Of a stretch of DNA of 64,000 nt, positions 6,922-15,458 are shown one piece after another. This DNA comes from Flavobacteriales bacterium (GTDB taxonomy: Bacteria > Bacteroidota > Bacteroidia > Flavobacteriales > Flavobacteriaceae): assembly GCA_011524905.1 (NCBI GenBank), contig WTJI01000048.1, positions 26,045 through 90,044 of the forward strand, written 5' to 3'. Position 1 is the stretch's first letter; the number at the start of each line of letters is the position of its first letter. The position numbers and the translations under genes were made by a program. Below the pieces are notes generated by a model. The model ran no database searches. It was not told where the DNA came from and worked only from the letters and a program-made list of their open reading frames with translations.

Positions 6922-9678
6922 ATGGATAACTATTCGTTTTTAAACGCTGCGCATACGGCTTACTTCTCAGCACTTTACGATCAATACTTACGAAATCCTG
7001 ACCAAGTAGAACCCAGTTGGCGAGCCTTTTTTCAAGGCTTTGATTTTGGTATGGAAAATGCACAAGGCGCCAATGCAGTAGTTGAAGTCCCCGAATCTGT
7101 ACGTAAAGAATTTCAGGTTGTCAAACTGATTGATGGCTACCGAAGTCGCGGTCATTTATTTACCAAAACCAATCCTGTCCGTGATCGTCGCAAGTACACT
7201 CCAGATTTGGCCATCGAAAACTTTGGTCTTGAAACAGCTGATTTAAATACGATATTCAATGCAGGGTCAATTATGGGGATTGGACCGACCACTCTTGCCA
7301 ATATTATTGAACACTTAAAAGCAATTTATTGCGATTCTATTGGGGTTGAATACATGTATATCCGAGATCCTGAAAAAGTCAATTGGATTCAACAACGCTT
7401 AAATATCAATAACAACCATCCTCAATTTAGTCCCGAACAGAAAAAACACATCCTCAGAAAATTAAACCAGGCCGTAAGTTTTGAAAACTTTTTACATACT
7501 AAGTATGTCGGACAAAAACGTTTTTCACTTGAAGGTGGCGAATCTCTTATTCCTGCTTTGGATGCCGTGATAGAATCTGCTGCAGAACAAGGGGTGGAGG
7601 AGTTTATTATGGGGATGGCCCACCGGGGTCGATTGAACACGTTGACCAATATCTTTGGGAAGTCGCCTCGCGATATTTTTAGCGAATTTGATGGGAAAGA
7701 TTATGAAGAGGTTGTCTTTGATGGGGATGTCAAATACCATTTGGGATGGACTTCGAAACGAACCACGGACACAGGGAAACAAATCAATATGAATATTGCT
7801 CCCAATCCATCACATTTGGAAACAGTTGGCGCTGTAGTACAGGGGATTACGCGCGCTAAACTTGAAAAGCAATTTGATGGGGATACTTCCAAAGTCCTAC
7901 CCATATTAGTACACGGTGATGCTGCCATAGCAGGCCAGGGGCTACCTTACGAAATTGTACAAATGGCACGATTGAAAGGTTATGGAACTGGTGGAACTGT
8001 CCATATTGTTGTCAATAACCAAGTCGGATTTACGACTAACTACCTTGATGCAAGATCAAGTACTTACTGTACAGATGTTGGTAAAGTCACACTTTCCCCC
8101 GTGATGCATGTCAATGCTGATGATGCTGAAGCTGTTGTTCACGCTACTTTGTTTGCGTTGGATTTTCGGATGACCTTTGGGCGTGATGTTTTCATTGATT
8201 TGCTCGGCTACAGGAAATATGGGCATAACGAAGGTGATGAACCTCGCTTTACCCAACCACAACTCTATAAAATGATTGCTAAACACAAAAATCCTAGAGA
8301 TATTTATGCAACGCAATTATTAGCACAGGGTATTATCGATACTTCCTATCTAAAGCAACTTGAAGTTGACTATAAGAATAGTCTTGAGGAAAATCTGGAA
8401 GATTCCAGAAAGGTTGAAAAAACAATTATTACACCTTTCATGCAAGACGAATGGGAAGGCATTCCTAGAGTGGATGAATCTCAGATGTTGGAGGATGTTG
8501 CAACTGCTTTACCATACAATCAATTAGAAATCGTTGCGCAGGCTTTATCGGACTTACCTAAGGACAAAAAATTTCTTCGTAAAACCGAAAGATTGATTGC
8601 CGATCGGAAAAAAATGTTCTTCGAAACCAAAAAGCTAGATTGGGCCATGGGTGAACTGCTAGCTTATGGAACCTTGTTATTGGAGGGACACGGCGTTAGG
8701 ATTTCTGGTCAGGATGTAGAACGAGGTACTTTTTCCCACCGTCACGCAGTTCTAAAAGCTGAAGCGTCGGAGGAAGAATTGATTCAACTAAATACCCTGT
8801 CAACAGAGCAGGGAAAGTTTTCTATCTACAACTCCCTGTTGTCGGAATATGGGGTTTTGGGTTTTGACTATGGTTATGCAATGGCGAGTCCCAACAACCT
8901 AACCATTTGGGAAGCTCAATTTGGAGACTTTTCCAATGGGGCACAAATCGTTATTGATCAATATATTTCAGCAGCAGAAGATAAATGGAAAACGCAAAAT
9001 GGAATCGTTTTGTTATTGCCACATGGCTACGAAGGCCAAGGAGCAGAACATTCCTCTGCTCGTATAGAACGTTACTTGCAACTGTGCGCCAAGGACAATA
9101 TGTTTGTGGCCAATTGTACCACACCAGCCAATATGTTTCATTTATTGCGTCGCCAAGTCAAAGCTCAATATAGAAAGCCTTTGGTGGTCTTTACCCCCAA
9201 AAGTTTACTCCGATTACCCCAAGCGGTTTCTACCCCAGAAGAATTGTGTGCTGGAAATTTCCAAGTAGTAATTACAGATGAAATCGTAACTCCTAAAGAC
9301 GTAAAAACACTTGTTTTTTGTTCAGGGAAATTTTATTACGATCTGTTAAAAGCGCGTGAAGAAAAGAAGCGAACCGACGTTGCTCTAGTTCGTATCGAGC
9401 AGCTTTTCCCATTACCCGAACAAGCAATAAATAAGATTTTAGAACAATTTTCAAGAGCAGAAGATGTCGTTTGGGCGCAAGAAGAGCCTCGAAATATGGG
9501 CGCATGGGGTTATTTGCTATTGCAATATCCAACTGCTGGTCAATGGCGTTGTGCCTCTAGACGGCCTTACAGTGCACCTGCGGCTGGAAGCGCGACCCGT
9601 TTTCAACGCCGACATCTTGAAGTTATCGAATATGTTTTCGATGCGAAGAAAAATAACCAAATTCGAAATACAAAGTAA
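6922..9678 (+). CDS. sucA: 2-oxoglutarate dehydrogenase E1 component
   Basis: This 918-residue thiamine-diphosphate enzyme decarboxylates 2-oxoglutarate in the TCA cycle and passes the succinyl group to the lipoyl arm of SucB. The N terminus has the short E1o-specific segment (AAHTAYFSALYDQYLRNP) used for binding the other subunits. The central part carries the family motifs MGMAHRGRLNTL, LVHGDAAIAGQG and GYRKYGHNEGDEPRFTQP, and the transketolase-like C-terminal half includes LPHGYEGQGAEHSSAR. The length is standard. sucB begins 12 bases downstream, and E3 (lpd) is not in the window. Confidence 0.97.
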   Translation: MDNYSFLNAAHTAYFSALYDQYLRNPDQVEPSWRAFFQGFDFGMENAQGANAVVEVPESVRKEFQVVKLIDGYRSRGHLFTKTNPVRDRRKYTPDLAIENFGLETADLNTIFNAGSIMGIGPTTLANIIEHLKAIYCDSIGVEYMYIRDPEKVNWIQQRLNINNNHPQFSPEQKKHILRKLNQAVSFENFLHTKYVGQKRFSLEGGESLIPALDAVIESAAEQGVEEFIMGMAHRGRLNTLTNIFGKSPRDIFSEFDGKDYEEVVFDGDVKYHLGWTSKRTTDTGKQINMNIAPNPSHLETVGAVVQGITRAKLEKQFDGDTSKVLPILVHGDAAIAGQGLPYEIVQMARLKGYGTGGTVHIVVNNQVGFTTNYLDARSSTYCTDVGKVTLSPVMHVNADDAEAVVHATLFALDFRMTFGRDVFIDLLGYRKYGHNEGDEPRFTQPQLYKMIAKHKNPRDIYATQLLAQGIIDTSYLKQLEVDYKNSLEENLEDSRKVEKTIITPFMQDEWEGIPRVDESQMLEDVATALPYNQLEIVAQALSDLPKDKKFLRKTERLIADRKKMFFETKKLDWAMGELLAYGTLLLEGHGVRISGQDVERGTFSHRHAVLKAEASEEELIQLNTLSTEQGKFSIYNSLLSEYGVLGFDYGYAMASPNNLTIWEAQFGDFSNGAQIVIDQYISAAEDKWKTQNGIVLLLPHGYEGQGAEHSSARIERYLQLCAKDNMFVANCTTPANMFHLLRRQVKAQYRKPLVVFTPKSLLRLPQAVSTPEELCAGNFQVVITDEIVTPKDVKTLVFCSGKFYYDLLKAREEKKRTDVALVRIEQLFPLPEQAINKILEQFSRAEDVVWAQEEPRNMGAWGYLLLQYPTAGQWRCASRRPYSAPAAGSATRFQRRHLEVIEYVFDAKKNNQIRNTK

Positions 9679-9690
9679 ATACTGTCCATC

Positions 9691-10905
9691 ATGATACTAG
9701 AAATGAAAGTTCCATCACCCGGAGAATCCATTACAGAAGTGGAAATAGCACAATGGCTCGTTCAAGACGGGGACTATGTGGAAAAAGACCAGGCCATAGC
9801 AGAAGTTGATTCAGACAAAGCTACCTTGGAATTACCGGCAGAAGTTGGTGGCACCATTACCTTAAAAGCTGAAGAGGGCGATGCTGTAGCTGTTGGACAG
9901 GTTGTGTGTTTGATCGACACAGAAGGCACCCCTGTTGCAGATAGTGCGAAGCCATCTGATGCGGTAGCCGCTCCAGCTGCAGCAGAAGCACCCAAGCCTG
10001 CAACAGTAACACCGACAACATCTTATGCCAGTGGAAGTGCTAGCCCAGCAGCAAAAAAAATCATGGCAGAAAAGGGTTTGGATCCGCAAACCATTCACGG
10101 TACAGGGCGTGATGGGCGTATTACGAAGGCCGATGTCATAAAAGCGACACCGGCCATGGGAACCCCACCTGCACATGGATCAAGAGGTGAAGACAGAAAG
10201 AAAATGTCAATGCTTCGCCGCAAAGTGGCTGAAAGGCTTGTGAGTGTGAAAAATGAAACAGCGATGTTGACAACATTTAATGAGGTGGACATGGCTCCTA
10301 TTTTTGCATTACGTAGTCAATACAAAGAAACATTTAAAGACAAACACCAGGTTGGGCTTGGATTTATGAGTTTCTTTACCAAGGCTGTAGTTCGTGCACT
10401 ACAGCTTTATCCAGATGTAAACTCTATGATTGATGGAGACCACCAAGTAAAGTTTGATTATTGCGATATAAGTGTGGCCGTTTCGGGTCCCAAGGGACTC
10501 ATGGTGCCTGTTGTTCGCAACGCAGAAGCTTTAACTTTTCGTGGGATTGAAAGTGAAATTAAGCGTTTGGCGATTCGAGCTCGTGAAGGTCAGATTACGG
10601 TTGACGACATGACAGGTGGAACATTTACGATTTCCAATGGGGGTGTATTTGGGTCTATGCTATCTACACCTATTATCAACCCTCCACAGTCAGCCATTTT
10701 GGGTATGCACAATATCATTGAACGTCCCGTAGCTGTAGATGGTAAAGTTGAAATCCGTCCTATGATGTATGTAGCCCTATCCTATGACCACCGCATCATT
10801 GATGGTCGTGAGTCGGTAGGATTTTTGGTGGCTGTCAAAGAGGCATTGGAAGACCCAACCACATTACTCATGGACAACAACCCACAGACTGCGCTAGAAC
10901 TGTAA
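9691..10905 (+). CDS. sucB: dihydrolipoyllysine-residue succinyltransferase (E2 of 2-oxoglutarate dehydrogenase)
   Basis: This 404-residue protein transfers succinyl groups from its lipoyl arm to CoA. The single N-terminal lipoyl domain has the acceptor lysine K43 in [12 protein letters not shown]. An Ala/Pro-rich linker (about 85-115) leads to a peripheral subunit-binding domain ([16 protein letters not shown]), and then to the catalytic domain, which ends in [12 protein letters not shown] with the active-site histidine. It is cotranscribed with sucA. Its last 12 bases overlap the end of the convergent protease gene. Confidence 0.97.
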   Translation: MILEMKVPSPGESITEVEIAQWLVQDGDYVEKDQAIAEVDSDKATLELPAEVGGTITLKAEEGDAVAVGQVVCLIDTEGTPVADSAKPSDAVAAPAAAEAPKPATVTPTTSYASGSASPAAKKIMAEKGLDPQTIHGTGRDGRITKADVIKATPAMGTPPAHGSRGEDRKKMSMLRRKVAERLVSVKNETAMLTTFNEVDMAPIFALRSQYKETFKDKHQVGLGFMSFFTKAVVRALQLYPDVNSMIDGDHQVKFDYCDISVAVSGPKGLMVPVVRNAEALTFRGIESEIKRLAIRAREGQITVDDMTGGTFTISNGGVFGSMLSTPIINPPQSAILGMHNIIERPVAVDGKVEIRPMMYVALSYDHRIIDGRESVGFLVAVKEALEDPTTLLMDNNPQTALEL

Positions 10906-11337
10906 TCGAAGTTCTGCTTTTTGGTAGTCAATTTGAGCTTGCCCATTTTGGAGAAGTTCAGCGCCTAGAATGCCATCAATGGATGGTGCATCGTTTTTGG
11001 CCAAGCTACTATTGATGGGTTCCAAGTCTAAAACCATCCATGGTAGTTCGGTTAATAGTTGACCCGTTACAGTTTCCAAAACCCCTTTATCCGTTTTTTG
11101 CGCGGTCAGTTTTTCATGACCAGCCCCAGCAGCTTCGACTACTTTTTTATTAAGATGAAGATCAAAAAAATCAACCCGATGCTGGCCTACACAGCTATTA
11201 CTCGCACCCGTATCTACCAATAGGAAAATGGGTTTCCCATTGAGAACCAGTCGGCAGCAAATATGAGCTGTTGTGAGTCGTTCTAATGGAATGGATATGC
11301 TAGTCATGTCAACCCGGTTTGTAAGCTTTAGTCTCAA
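10894..11337 (-). CDS. retropepsin-like aspartic protease family protein
   Basis: This 147-residue protein has the clan AA active-site triad D42-T43-G44 in [13 protein letters not shown], followed by a second hydrophobic block (DGILGAELL) typical of single-domain retropepsin-like proteins, which work as dimers. Many bacterial members have an unknown substrate, and no signal peptide or membrane segment is visible here. The start could be M1 (11337) or M11 (11307); homologues usually begin a short distance before a SIPLE-like strand, which would favour M11. It converges on sucB with a 12-base overlap and is divergent from tatD. Confidence 0.8.
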   Translation of the reverse strand: MRLKLTNRVDMTSISIPLERLTTAHICCRLVLNGKPIFLLVDTGASNSCVGQHRVDFFDLHLNKKVVEAAGAGHEKLTAQKTDKGVLETVTGQLLTELPWMVLDLEPINSSLAKNDAPSIDGILGAELLQNGQAQIDYQKAELRLQF

Positions 11338-11349
11338 TCACAAAAATAC

Positions 11350-11357
11350 TACTTTTG
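11350..11357 (+). promoter_or_regulatory. -7 element of tatD (leaderless start)
   Basis: The bases read TACTTTTG, an exact match to TAnnTTTG. The final G is 5 bases before the A of the tatD ATG at 11362, so transcription should begin on or next to the start codon. Confidence 0.5.
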
Positions 11358-11361
11358 CAGC

Positions 11362-12129
11362 ATGTCCATGATAGACTCCCACACGCATTTATACGTAGAA
11401 CAATTCGATGAGGACCGAGCCATTGTTTTACAAAGAGCAATAGACCAAGGCATCTCTGATTTCTTAATTCCAGCTATTGATTCTAGCTATATGAAAAGGA
11501 TGAAAGAACTGAAAGCGATGGCCCCAGAACACATCCACTTGATGATGGGATTACATCCAACCCATGTTAAAGAGAATTATATAGAGGAACTGTCTTGGGT
11601 GGCAGCCGAACTAGCCAAAGGCGGATATTGTGGTGTTGGTGAAATTGGGATAGATTTATTTTGGGACAAAAGCTATTTAAAACAACAAAGAGAAGCATTT
11701 GCTCAGCAAATTCAGTGGAGTATTGACTACCAATTGCCGATTGCCATTCATTGTCGAGAAGCGTTTGATGAGGTTTTTGCGGTTTTAGATGATTTTAATT
11801 GTTCCCAAATCAGCGGTATTTTTCATTGTTTTACAGGTACCAAAGCAGATGCAATGAAAGCGATTGAGCGAAATTTATTATTGGGTATTGGAGGTGTTGT
11901 TACATTTAAAAATGGTAAAATTGATCAATTTCTTGCAGAATTACCCATTGAAAAGCTTGTTTTAGAAACCGATGCACCTTATTTGGCACCTGCACCACAT
12001 CGAGGCAAACGGAATGAAAGTGCTTTTTTGACTTTGGTAGCCGAAAAGGTAGCCAGTCTCTATCAACTCCCTACCATGCAGGTGGCAGAAATTACTTCGG
12101 CTAATTTACGTCGTGTGTTTAGCCTATAA
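11362..12129 (+). CDS. tatD: TatD family metal-dependent hydrolase (deoxyribonuclease)
   Basis: This 255-residue TIM-barrel hydrolase belongs to the TatD/YcfH family of metal-dependent 3'-5' nucleases linked to DNA repair and RNA quality control. The metal ligands are seen as MIDSHTHLY near the start, GVGEIGID (Glu), IHCREA (His), GIFHCFTG (His) and LVLETDAPYLAP (Asp). The length is standard. It is followed on the same strand by the tRNA-Ser gene 80 bases later. Confidence 0.94.
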   Translation: MSMIDSHTHLYVEQFDEDRAIVLQRAIDQGISDFLIPAIDSSYMKRMKELKAMAPEHIHLMMGLHPTHVKENYIEELSWVAAELAKGGYCGVGEIGIDLFWDKSYLKQQREAFAQQIQWSIDYQLPIAIHCREAFDEVFAVLDDFNCSQISGIFHCFTGTKADAMKAIERNLLLGIGGVVTFKNGKIDQFLAELPIEKLVLETDAPYLAPAPHRGKRNESAFLTLVAEKVASLYQLPTMQVAEITSANLRRVFSL

Positions 12130-12209
12130 GTATAAAGGGAGGCTACTTGATATTTTTTATCAAAAGACAGGATAAAACTTATTTTTTTTGTTTCTTTCGG
12201 GACAAAATT

Positions 12210-12297
12210 AGAGAGGTGGCCGAGTGGTCGAAGGCGCACGCCTGGAAAGTGTGTATACGTCAAAAGCGTATCGAGGGTTCGAATCCCTTCCTCTCTG
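12210..12297 (+). tRNA. tRNA-Ser (anticodon GGA)
   Basis: The 88-base gene folds as a class II tRNA. The acceptor stem is AGAGAGG with CCTCTCT, and the anticodon stem CACGC with GTGTG encloses the loop CTGGAAA (anticodon GGA at 12244-12246). The long variable arm is TATACG with CGTATC around a 7-base loop, and the T arm is GAGGG TTCGAAT CCCTT. The long variable arm and the GGA anticodon identify serine (UCC/UCU codons). The discriminator base is G and no 3' CCA is encoded. Confidence 0.97.
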
Positions 12298-12370
12298 CTA
12301 AAAAAAGTAGGTTACTAGCTATTTTTTTTTAACTTTAGAAACTTTTAAAACAGACAAAAATTCTAACACA

Positions 12371-13162
12371 ATGAAAAGAGTACTGATGGCCCTCGTTTTG
12401 ATGGGTGTTTTTATGACAACAGCTAACACGTATGCAAACGCTACAGCAGTAGACGAAAATACAGTAGTTAGCGTTCAAGATCAAGAAATGGCAGACGAAG
12501 CTATGGCAGAGGAAGAAATGCCTGCAGCCTCGGCTTCTTTTACACAAGAACTGAAAAAGCGCTTTATCGAAGGTGGCCCTGGATTTATGGGAATCGTTTT
12601 GATTTGTTTGATTCTTGGTTTGGCCATTGCCATTGAGCGAATCATTTTTCTCAATCTTTCGACTACCAACACAGCCAAGTTAACTTCTGGTGTAGAAGAT
12701 GCACTCGCATCTGGTGGGGTAGAAGCTGCTAAAGAGCTTTGCCGAAATACCAAAGGACCTGTGGCTTCTATTTTCTACCAAGGTCTTGACCGTGTTGATG
12801 AAGGTGTAGAAAATGCAGAAAAAGCAGTTGTTGCTTATGGTGGTGTTCAGATGGGACAATTAGAAAAAAATGTTTCCTGGATATCATTGTTTATTGCTTT
12901 GGCACCCATGCTCGGATTTATGGGAACAGTAATCGGGATGATCCAAGCATTTGATAAAATTGAAGCTGCTGGTGACATGCAACCTTCTCTTGTTGCTGGG
13001 GGTATCAAAGTAGCACTTTTGACGACAGTATTCGGTTTGATTGTTGCTATCATTTTGCAGATTTTTTACAACTATATCGTTGCCAAAATCGATAGCATTG
13101 TCAATGATATGGAAGATGCTTCTATTACATTGATCGATATTTTGGTCGCACACAAAAAATAA
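12371..13162 (+). CDS. exbB: MotA/TolQ/ExbB proton channel family protein
   Basis: This 263-residue inner-membrane protein is the channel-forming part of an ExbB-ExbD motor that couples the proton gradient to TonB-dependent outer-membrane transport. The first 24 residues look like a signal peptide, followed by an acidic, Ala-rich stretch (about 25-55). Three membrane helices follow at about 72-95, 155-185 and 210-235, the second and third in the typical LAPMLGFMGTVIGMIQAF region. The N-terminal extension is longer than in E. coli ExbB. It heads an operon with a small membrane protein and two ExbD proteins. Confidence 0.92.
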   Translation: MKRVLMALVLMGVFMTTANTYANATAVDENTVVSVQDQEMADEAMAEEEMPAASASFTQELKKRFIEGGPGFMGIVLICLILGLAIAIERIIFLNLSTTNTAKLTSGVEDALASGGVEAAKELCRNTKGPVASIFYQGLDRVDEGVENAEKAVVAYGGVQMGQLEKNVSWISLFIALAPMLGFMGTVIGMIQAFDKIEAAGDMQPSLVAGGIKVALLTTVFGLIVAIILQIFYNYIVAKIDSIVNDMEDASITLIDILVAHKK

Positions 13163-13187
13163 TTTTTGACCCAAATATTTTTAGACA

Positions 13188-13637
13188 ATGAATATTCAAA
13201 ATATCATCAAAATAGTCAGCGGGGTTCTAGGTGTATTGGGAGTCATATTCCTCTTTAGAATCATAAGTCTGGGCGATGAAGAAATCAAGTTAGCTGCCAG
13301 TATGGGCGACTACGGTGCTGTATCTCCATTAGTAAGTTTGGCTTTAACCATCTTTGGAATAGCAGTAGTTATTACCTTGGTATTTTCATTGGTTGGATTA
13401 GCATCTGACGGTAAAAAATTGAAAAAAGCCCTCATCTCTGTAGGTTTGTTCATTGCTGTAGTGGTTTTGGGTTATGCCCTTTCTACAGGAGTGGAAACCC
13501 CACTTAAAGATGGAGAAGTTCTTTCTGCTAGCGGTTCACGTTGGGTTGGTGCAGGCTTGCGTGTATTCTACATGCTCGCTTTCATTGCCATTATTGCAAT
13601 GGGACTTTCTGGTGTTCAACGAATTTTAAAAAAATAA
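13188..13637 (+). CDS. four-helix membrane protein of the ExbB/ExbD operon, function unknown
   Basis: This is a 149-residue hydrophobic protein with four predicted membrane segments (about 7-26, 45-68, 80-100 and 122-142) and short polar loops. I recognise no catalytic motif. It lies between exbB and the first exbD with gaps of 25 and 6 bases, and a gene of this kind occupies the same position in other Flavobacteriia. A structural or assembly role in the proton-channel complex is a reasonable guess. Confidence 0.8.
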   Translation: MNIQNIIKIVSGVLGVLGVIFLFRIISLGDEEIKLAASMGDYGAVSPLVSLALTIFGIAVVITLVFSLVGLASDGKKLKKALISVGLFIAVVVLGYALSTGVETPLKDGEVLSASGSRWVGAGLRVFYMLAFIAIIAMGLSGVQRILKK

Positions 13638-13643
13638 AATACT

Positions 13644-14267
13644 ATGGCAAAAAGAGCCGCACCTGAAGTAAATGCAGGTTCCATGGCGGACATAGCCTTC
13701 TTGTTGCTGATCTTCTTCCTTGTGACTACAACGATTGAAACCGATAGCGGTCTCAATCGTAAATTGCCACCCATGGATGAACAAGAACAAGAAGACATCA
13801 TCATCCGTCAGCGAAATATTTTTACTGTGGTTGTCAACAAATACAATCAATTGCTTGTCGAAGAAGAACCAACTGAATTGAAAGACCTCCGGCAAATGGC
13901 TGTTGCGTTCTTAGATAACGGTGGTGGACAAGGCGAGGAAGCTTGTGACTTTTGTCAAGGTGAAAAAGATCCCGCTTCGTCAGACAATCCGCAGAAAGCG
14001 ATTATTTCATTGAAAAACGACAGGGAAACCTCTTATAAGGTTTACGTTGCTGTACAAAATGAATTGGTTGCTGCTTATAACGAATTGAGAGATAGAGAGT
14101 TCCAGCGGTTGAATCCTATGACGGGAATGAGTTTTGTTGAAGCCAATAAGACCTATAATGACCCTAGAACCTCCCTGGATGAGAAGGCAAGGTTAAAACC
14201 TATGCTAGATGAAGTAAAAAATCTTTTTCCACAGAAGTTATCAGAAGCGGAGCCTAATAAAAAATAA
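13644..14267 (+). CDS. exbD: ExbD/TolR-like biopolymer transport protein (first copy)
   Basis: This is a 207-residue protein with one N-terminal membrane helix (MADIAFLLLIFFLVTTTIE), which carries the conserved Asp of ExbD/TolR at the cytoplasmic side of the helix. A periplasmic domain follows. It is longer than E. coli ExbD (141 residues). About residues 93-110 hold an inserted stretch with a C-x-x-C pair (ACDFCQGEKDPASSDNP), and the C terminus has about 40 extra polar residues. The next gene is a second ExbD, so the motor may use two different ExbD subunits. Confidence 0.93.
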   Translation: MAKRAAPEVNAGSMADIAFLLLIFFLVTTTIETDSGLNRKLPPMDEQEQEDIIIRQRNIFTVVVNKYNQLLVEEEPTELKDLRQMAVAFLDNGGGQGEEACDFCQGEKDPASSDNPQKAIISLKNDRETSYKVYVAVQNELVAAYNELRDREFQRLNPMTGMSFVEANKTYNDPRTSLDEKARLKPMLDEVKNLFPQKLSEAEPNKK

Positions 14268-14272
14268 TAGAC

Positions 14273-14755
14273 ATGTCAAAGTTTAAAAAGAAAAAGAGTG
14301 GAGATTTACCAGCCATTTCAACGGCTTCTCTACCAGATATTGTTTTTATGTTGTTGTTCTTCTTCATGGTTGCCACTGTGATGAGAGATAGTACATTGAT
14401 GGTTACGAATACCCTACCGGCTGCAGACCAAGTACAGAAACTGGATAAGAAGGATAGAATTATGTACATCTACGCTGGGAAACCATCAAGTCGCTATGTT
14501 GATAAGTATGGTTCTGGCGCGCGTATCCAGCTTAACGATAAGTTTGCTACTGTTGAGGAAGTAGGTGCCTTTATTTTGGCCGAACGTGCTTCTAAGCGTC
14601 AAGAGCTGCAAAATGTTTTGACAACAGCGCTTAAGGTTGATGGGGAGACTAAAATGGGTTTGGTTAGCGATATCAAGCAAGAACTACGTAAAGTAAATGC
14701 CTTGAAAATCAACTACACAACACGTATTGGTGGCTATCAACAAAACATGAATTAG
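14273..14755 (+). CDS. exbD: ExbD/TolR-like biopolymer transport protein (second copy)
   Basis: This is a 160-residue ExbD family protein. After a basic start (KFKKKKSG), a single membrane helix, LPDIVFMLLFFFMVATVM, carries the conserved Asp. The periplasmic part ends in a region (GLVSDIKQELRKVNALKINY) like the C-terminal fold of ExbD. It is 5 bases behind the first exbD gene and differs clearly from it in sequence, so this is an old paralogue pair. A strong terminator follows. Confidence 0.93.
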   Translation: MSKFKKKKSGDLPAISTASLPDIVFMLLFFFMVATVMRDSTLMVTNTLPAADQVQKLDKKDRIMYIYAGKPSSRYVDKYGSGARIQLNDKFATVEEVGAFILAERASKRQELQNVLTTALKVDGETKMGLVSDIKQELRKVNALKINYTTRIGGYQQNMN

Positions 14756-14780
14756 TTATCTTTTTTCATTGTATACACAA

Positions 14781-14810
14781 AATGCCTCTTAGTTAGAGGC
14801 ATTTTTTTTT
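14781..14810 (+). terminator. rho-independent terminator of the exbB-exbD operon
   Basis: AATGCCTCT (14781-14789), loop TAGTT, then AGAGGCATT (14795-14803) form a perfect 9-base stem that runs into an uninterrupted T tract to 14810. It lies 26 bases past the second exbD stop and before the barrel gene. Confidence 0.9.
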
Positions 14811-14822
14811 AACTTCCAGTCA

Positions 14823-15458
14823 ATGAAAACAATGCAATGCCTTTGGTTTTTCACAGTTGGATTAATCACTTTTCCATCGCTTTGGGCACAAAAAGGTGAA
14901 ACAGAAGCCATTTTTTATAGGGAAGATCAATTGTATTTTGGATTAAATTATCTGGTGGTACAAAGCCAAACCAGCGCCTTTGAATTGCAGGGGCTTTCCA
15001 GTCAATTTCAGTTTGGCGTACTTCGTGATATTCCACTGCATGCCAACGGAAGGTGGGCTGTTGCTTTGGGATTGGGCTTTGAACGCACCAATATTAGGTC
15101 TAACAGTCAATGGGAAGGGACTACTTTGCGTTATACACCCAATGCCTACCGCACTTATTCATATCAAGGTCTTAGTATTCCTATCGAGTTTCGTTGGCGC
15201 AGTTCAACACCAACCAAGTACGCTTTTTGGCGAATATACAGTGGGGTTAAGTGGAAACGGAATTGGGCAGTAGGCGGCGCCACACCCAGTGATGTTCTTC
15301 GACCTTGGGTACCTTCTGTTTATACCGCTATTGGGTATAATACTTGGAACCTGTACTTTTCTACTACACTTCAATCGATTTATCGCACCGAAGCGCTAAT
15401 AGTGGACCAAGGTGATATAGGTTATTTGGCCCTTGGGCTTGTTTTCTTCCTATTTTAA
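14823..15458 (+). CDS. outer-membrane beta-barrel protein (PorT-like)
   Basis: This 211-residue protein has a clear signal peptide (about 1-22, ending FPSLWAQ). The remainder is rich in alternating aromatic and polar residues, as in amphipathic strands, and the protein ends in GYLALGLVFFLF with the aromatic C terminus typical of outer-membrane barrels. Size and place, between exbD and rpoN, match the PorT-like proteins of Flavobacteriia, some of which are needed for type IX secretion. Whether this one serves that system cannot be told from sequence alone. Its last 4 bases overlap the end of rpoN on the other strand. Confidence 0.75.
   Translation: MKTMQCLWFFTVGLITFPSLWAQKGETEAIFYREDQLYFGLNYLVVQSQTSAFELQGLSSQFQFGVLRDIPLHANGRWAVALGLGFERTNIRSNSQWEGTTLRYTPNAYRTYSYQGLSIPIEFRWRSSTPTKYAFWRIYSGVKWKRNWAVGGATPSDVLRPWVPSVYTAIGYNTWNLYFSTTLQSIYRTEALIVDQGDIGYLALGLVFFLF

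Noticed and set aside
12147..12332. Open reading frame across the tRNA-Ser gene
   Set aside because: The region folds as a complete class II tRNA; the open frame is a by-product.
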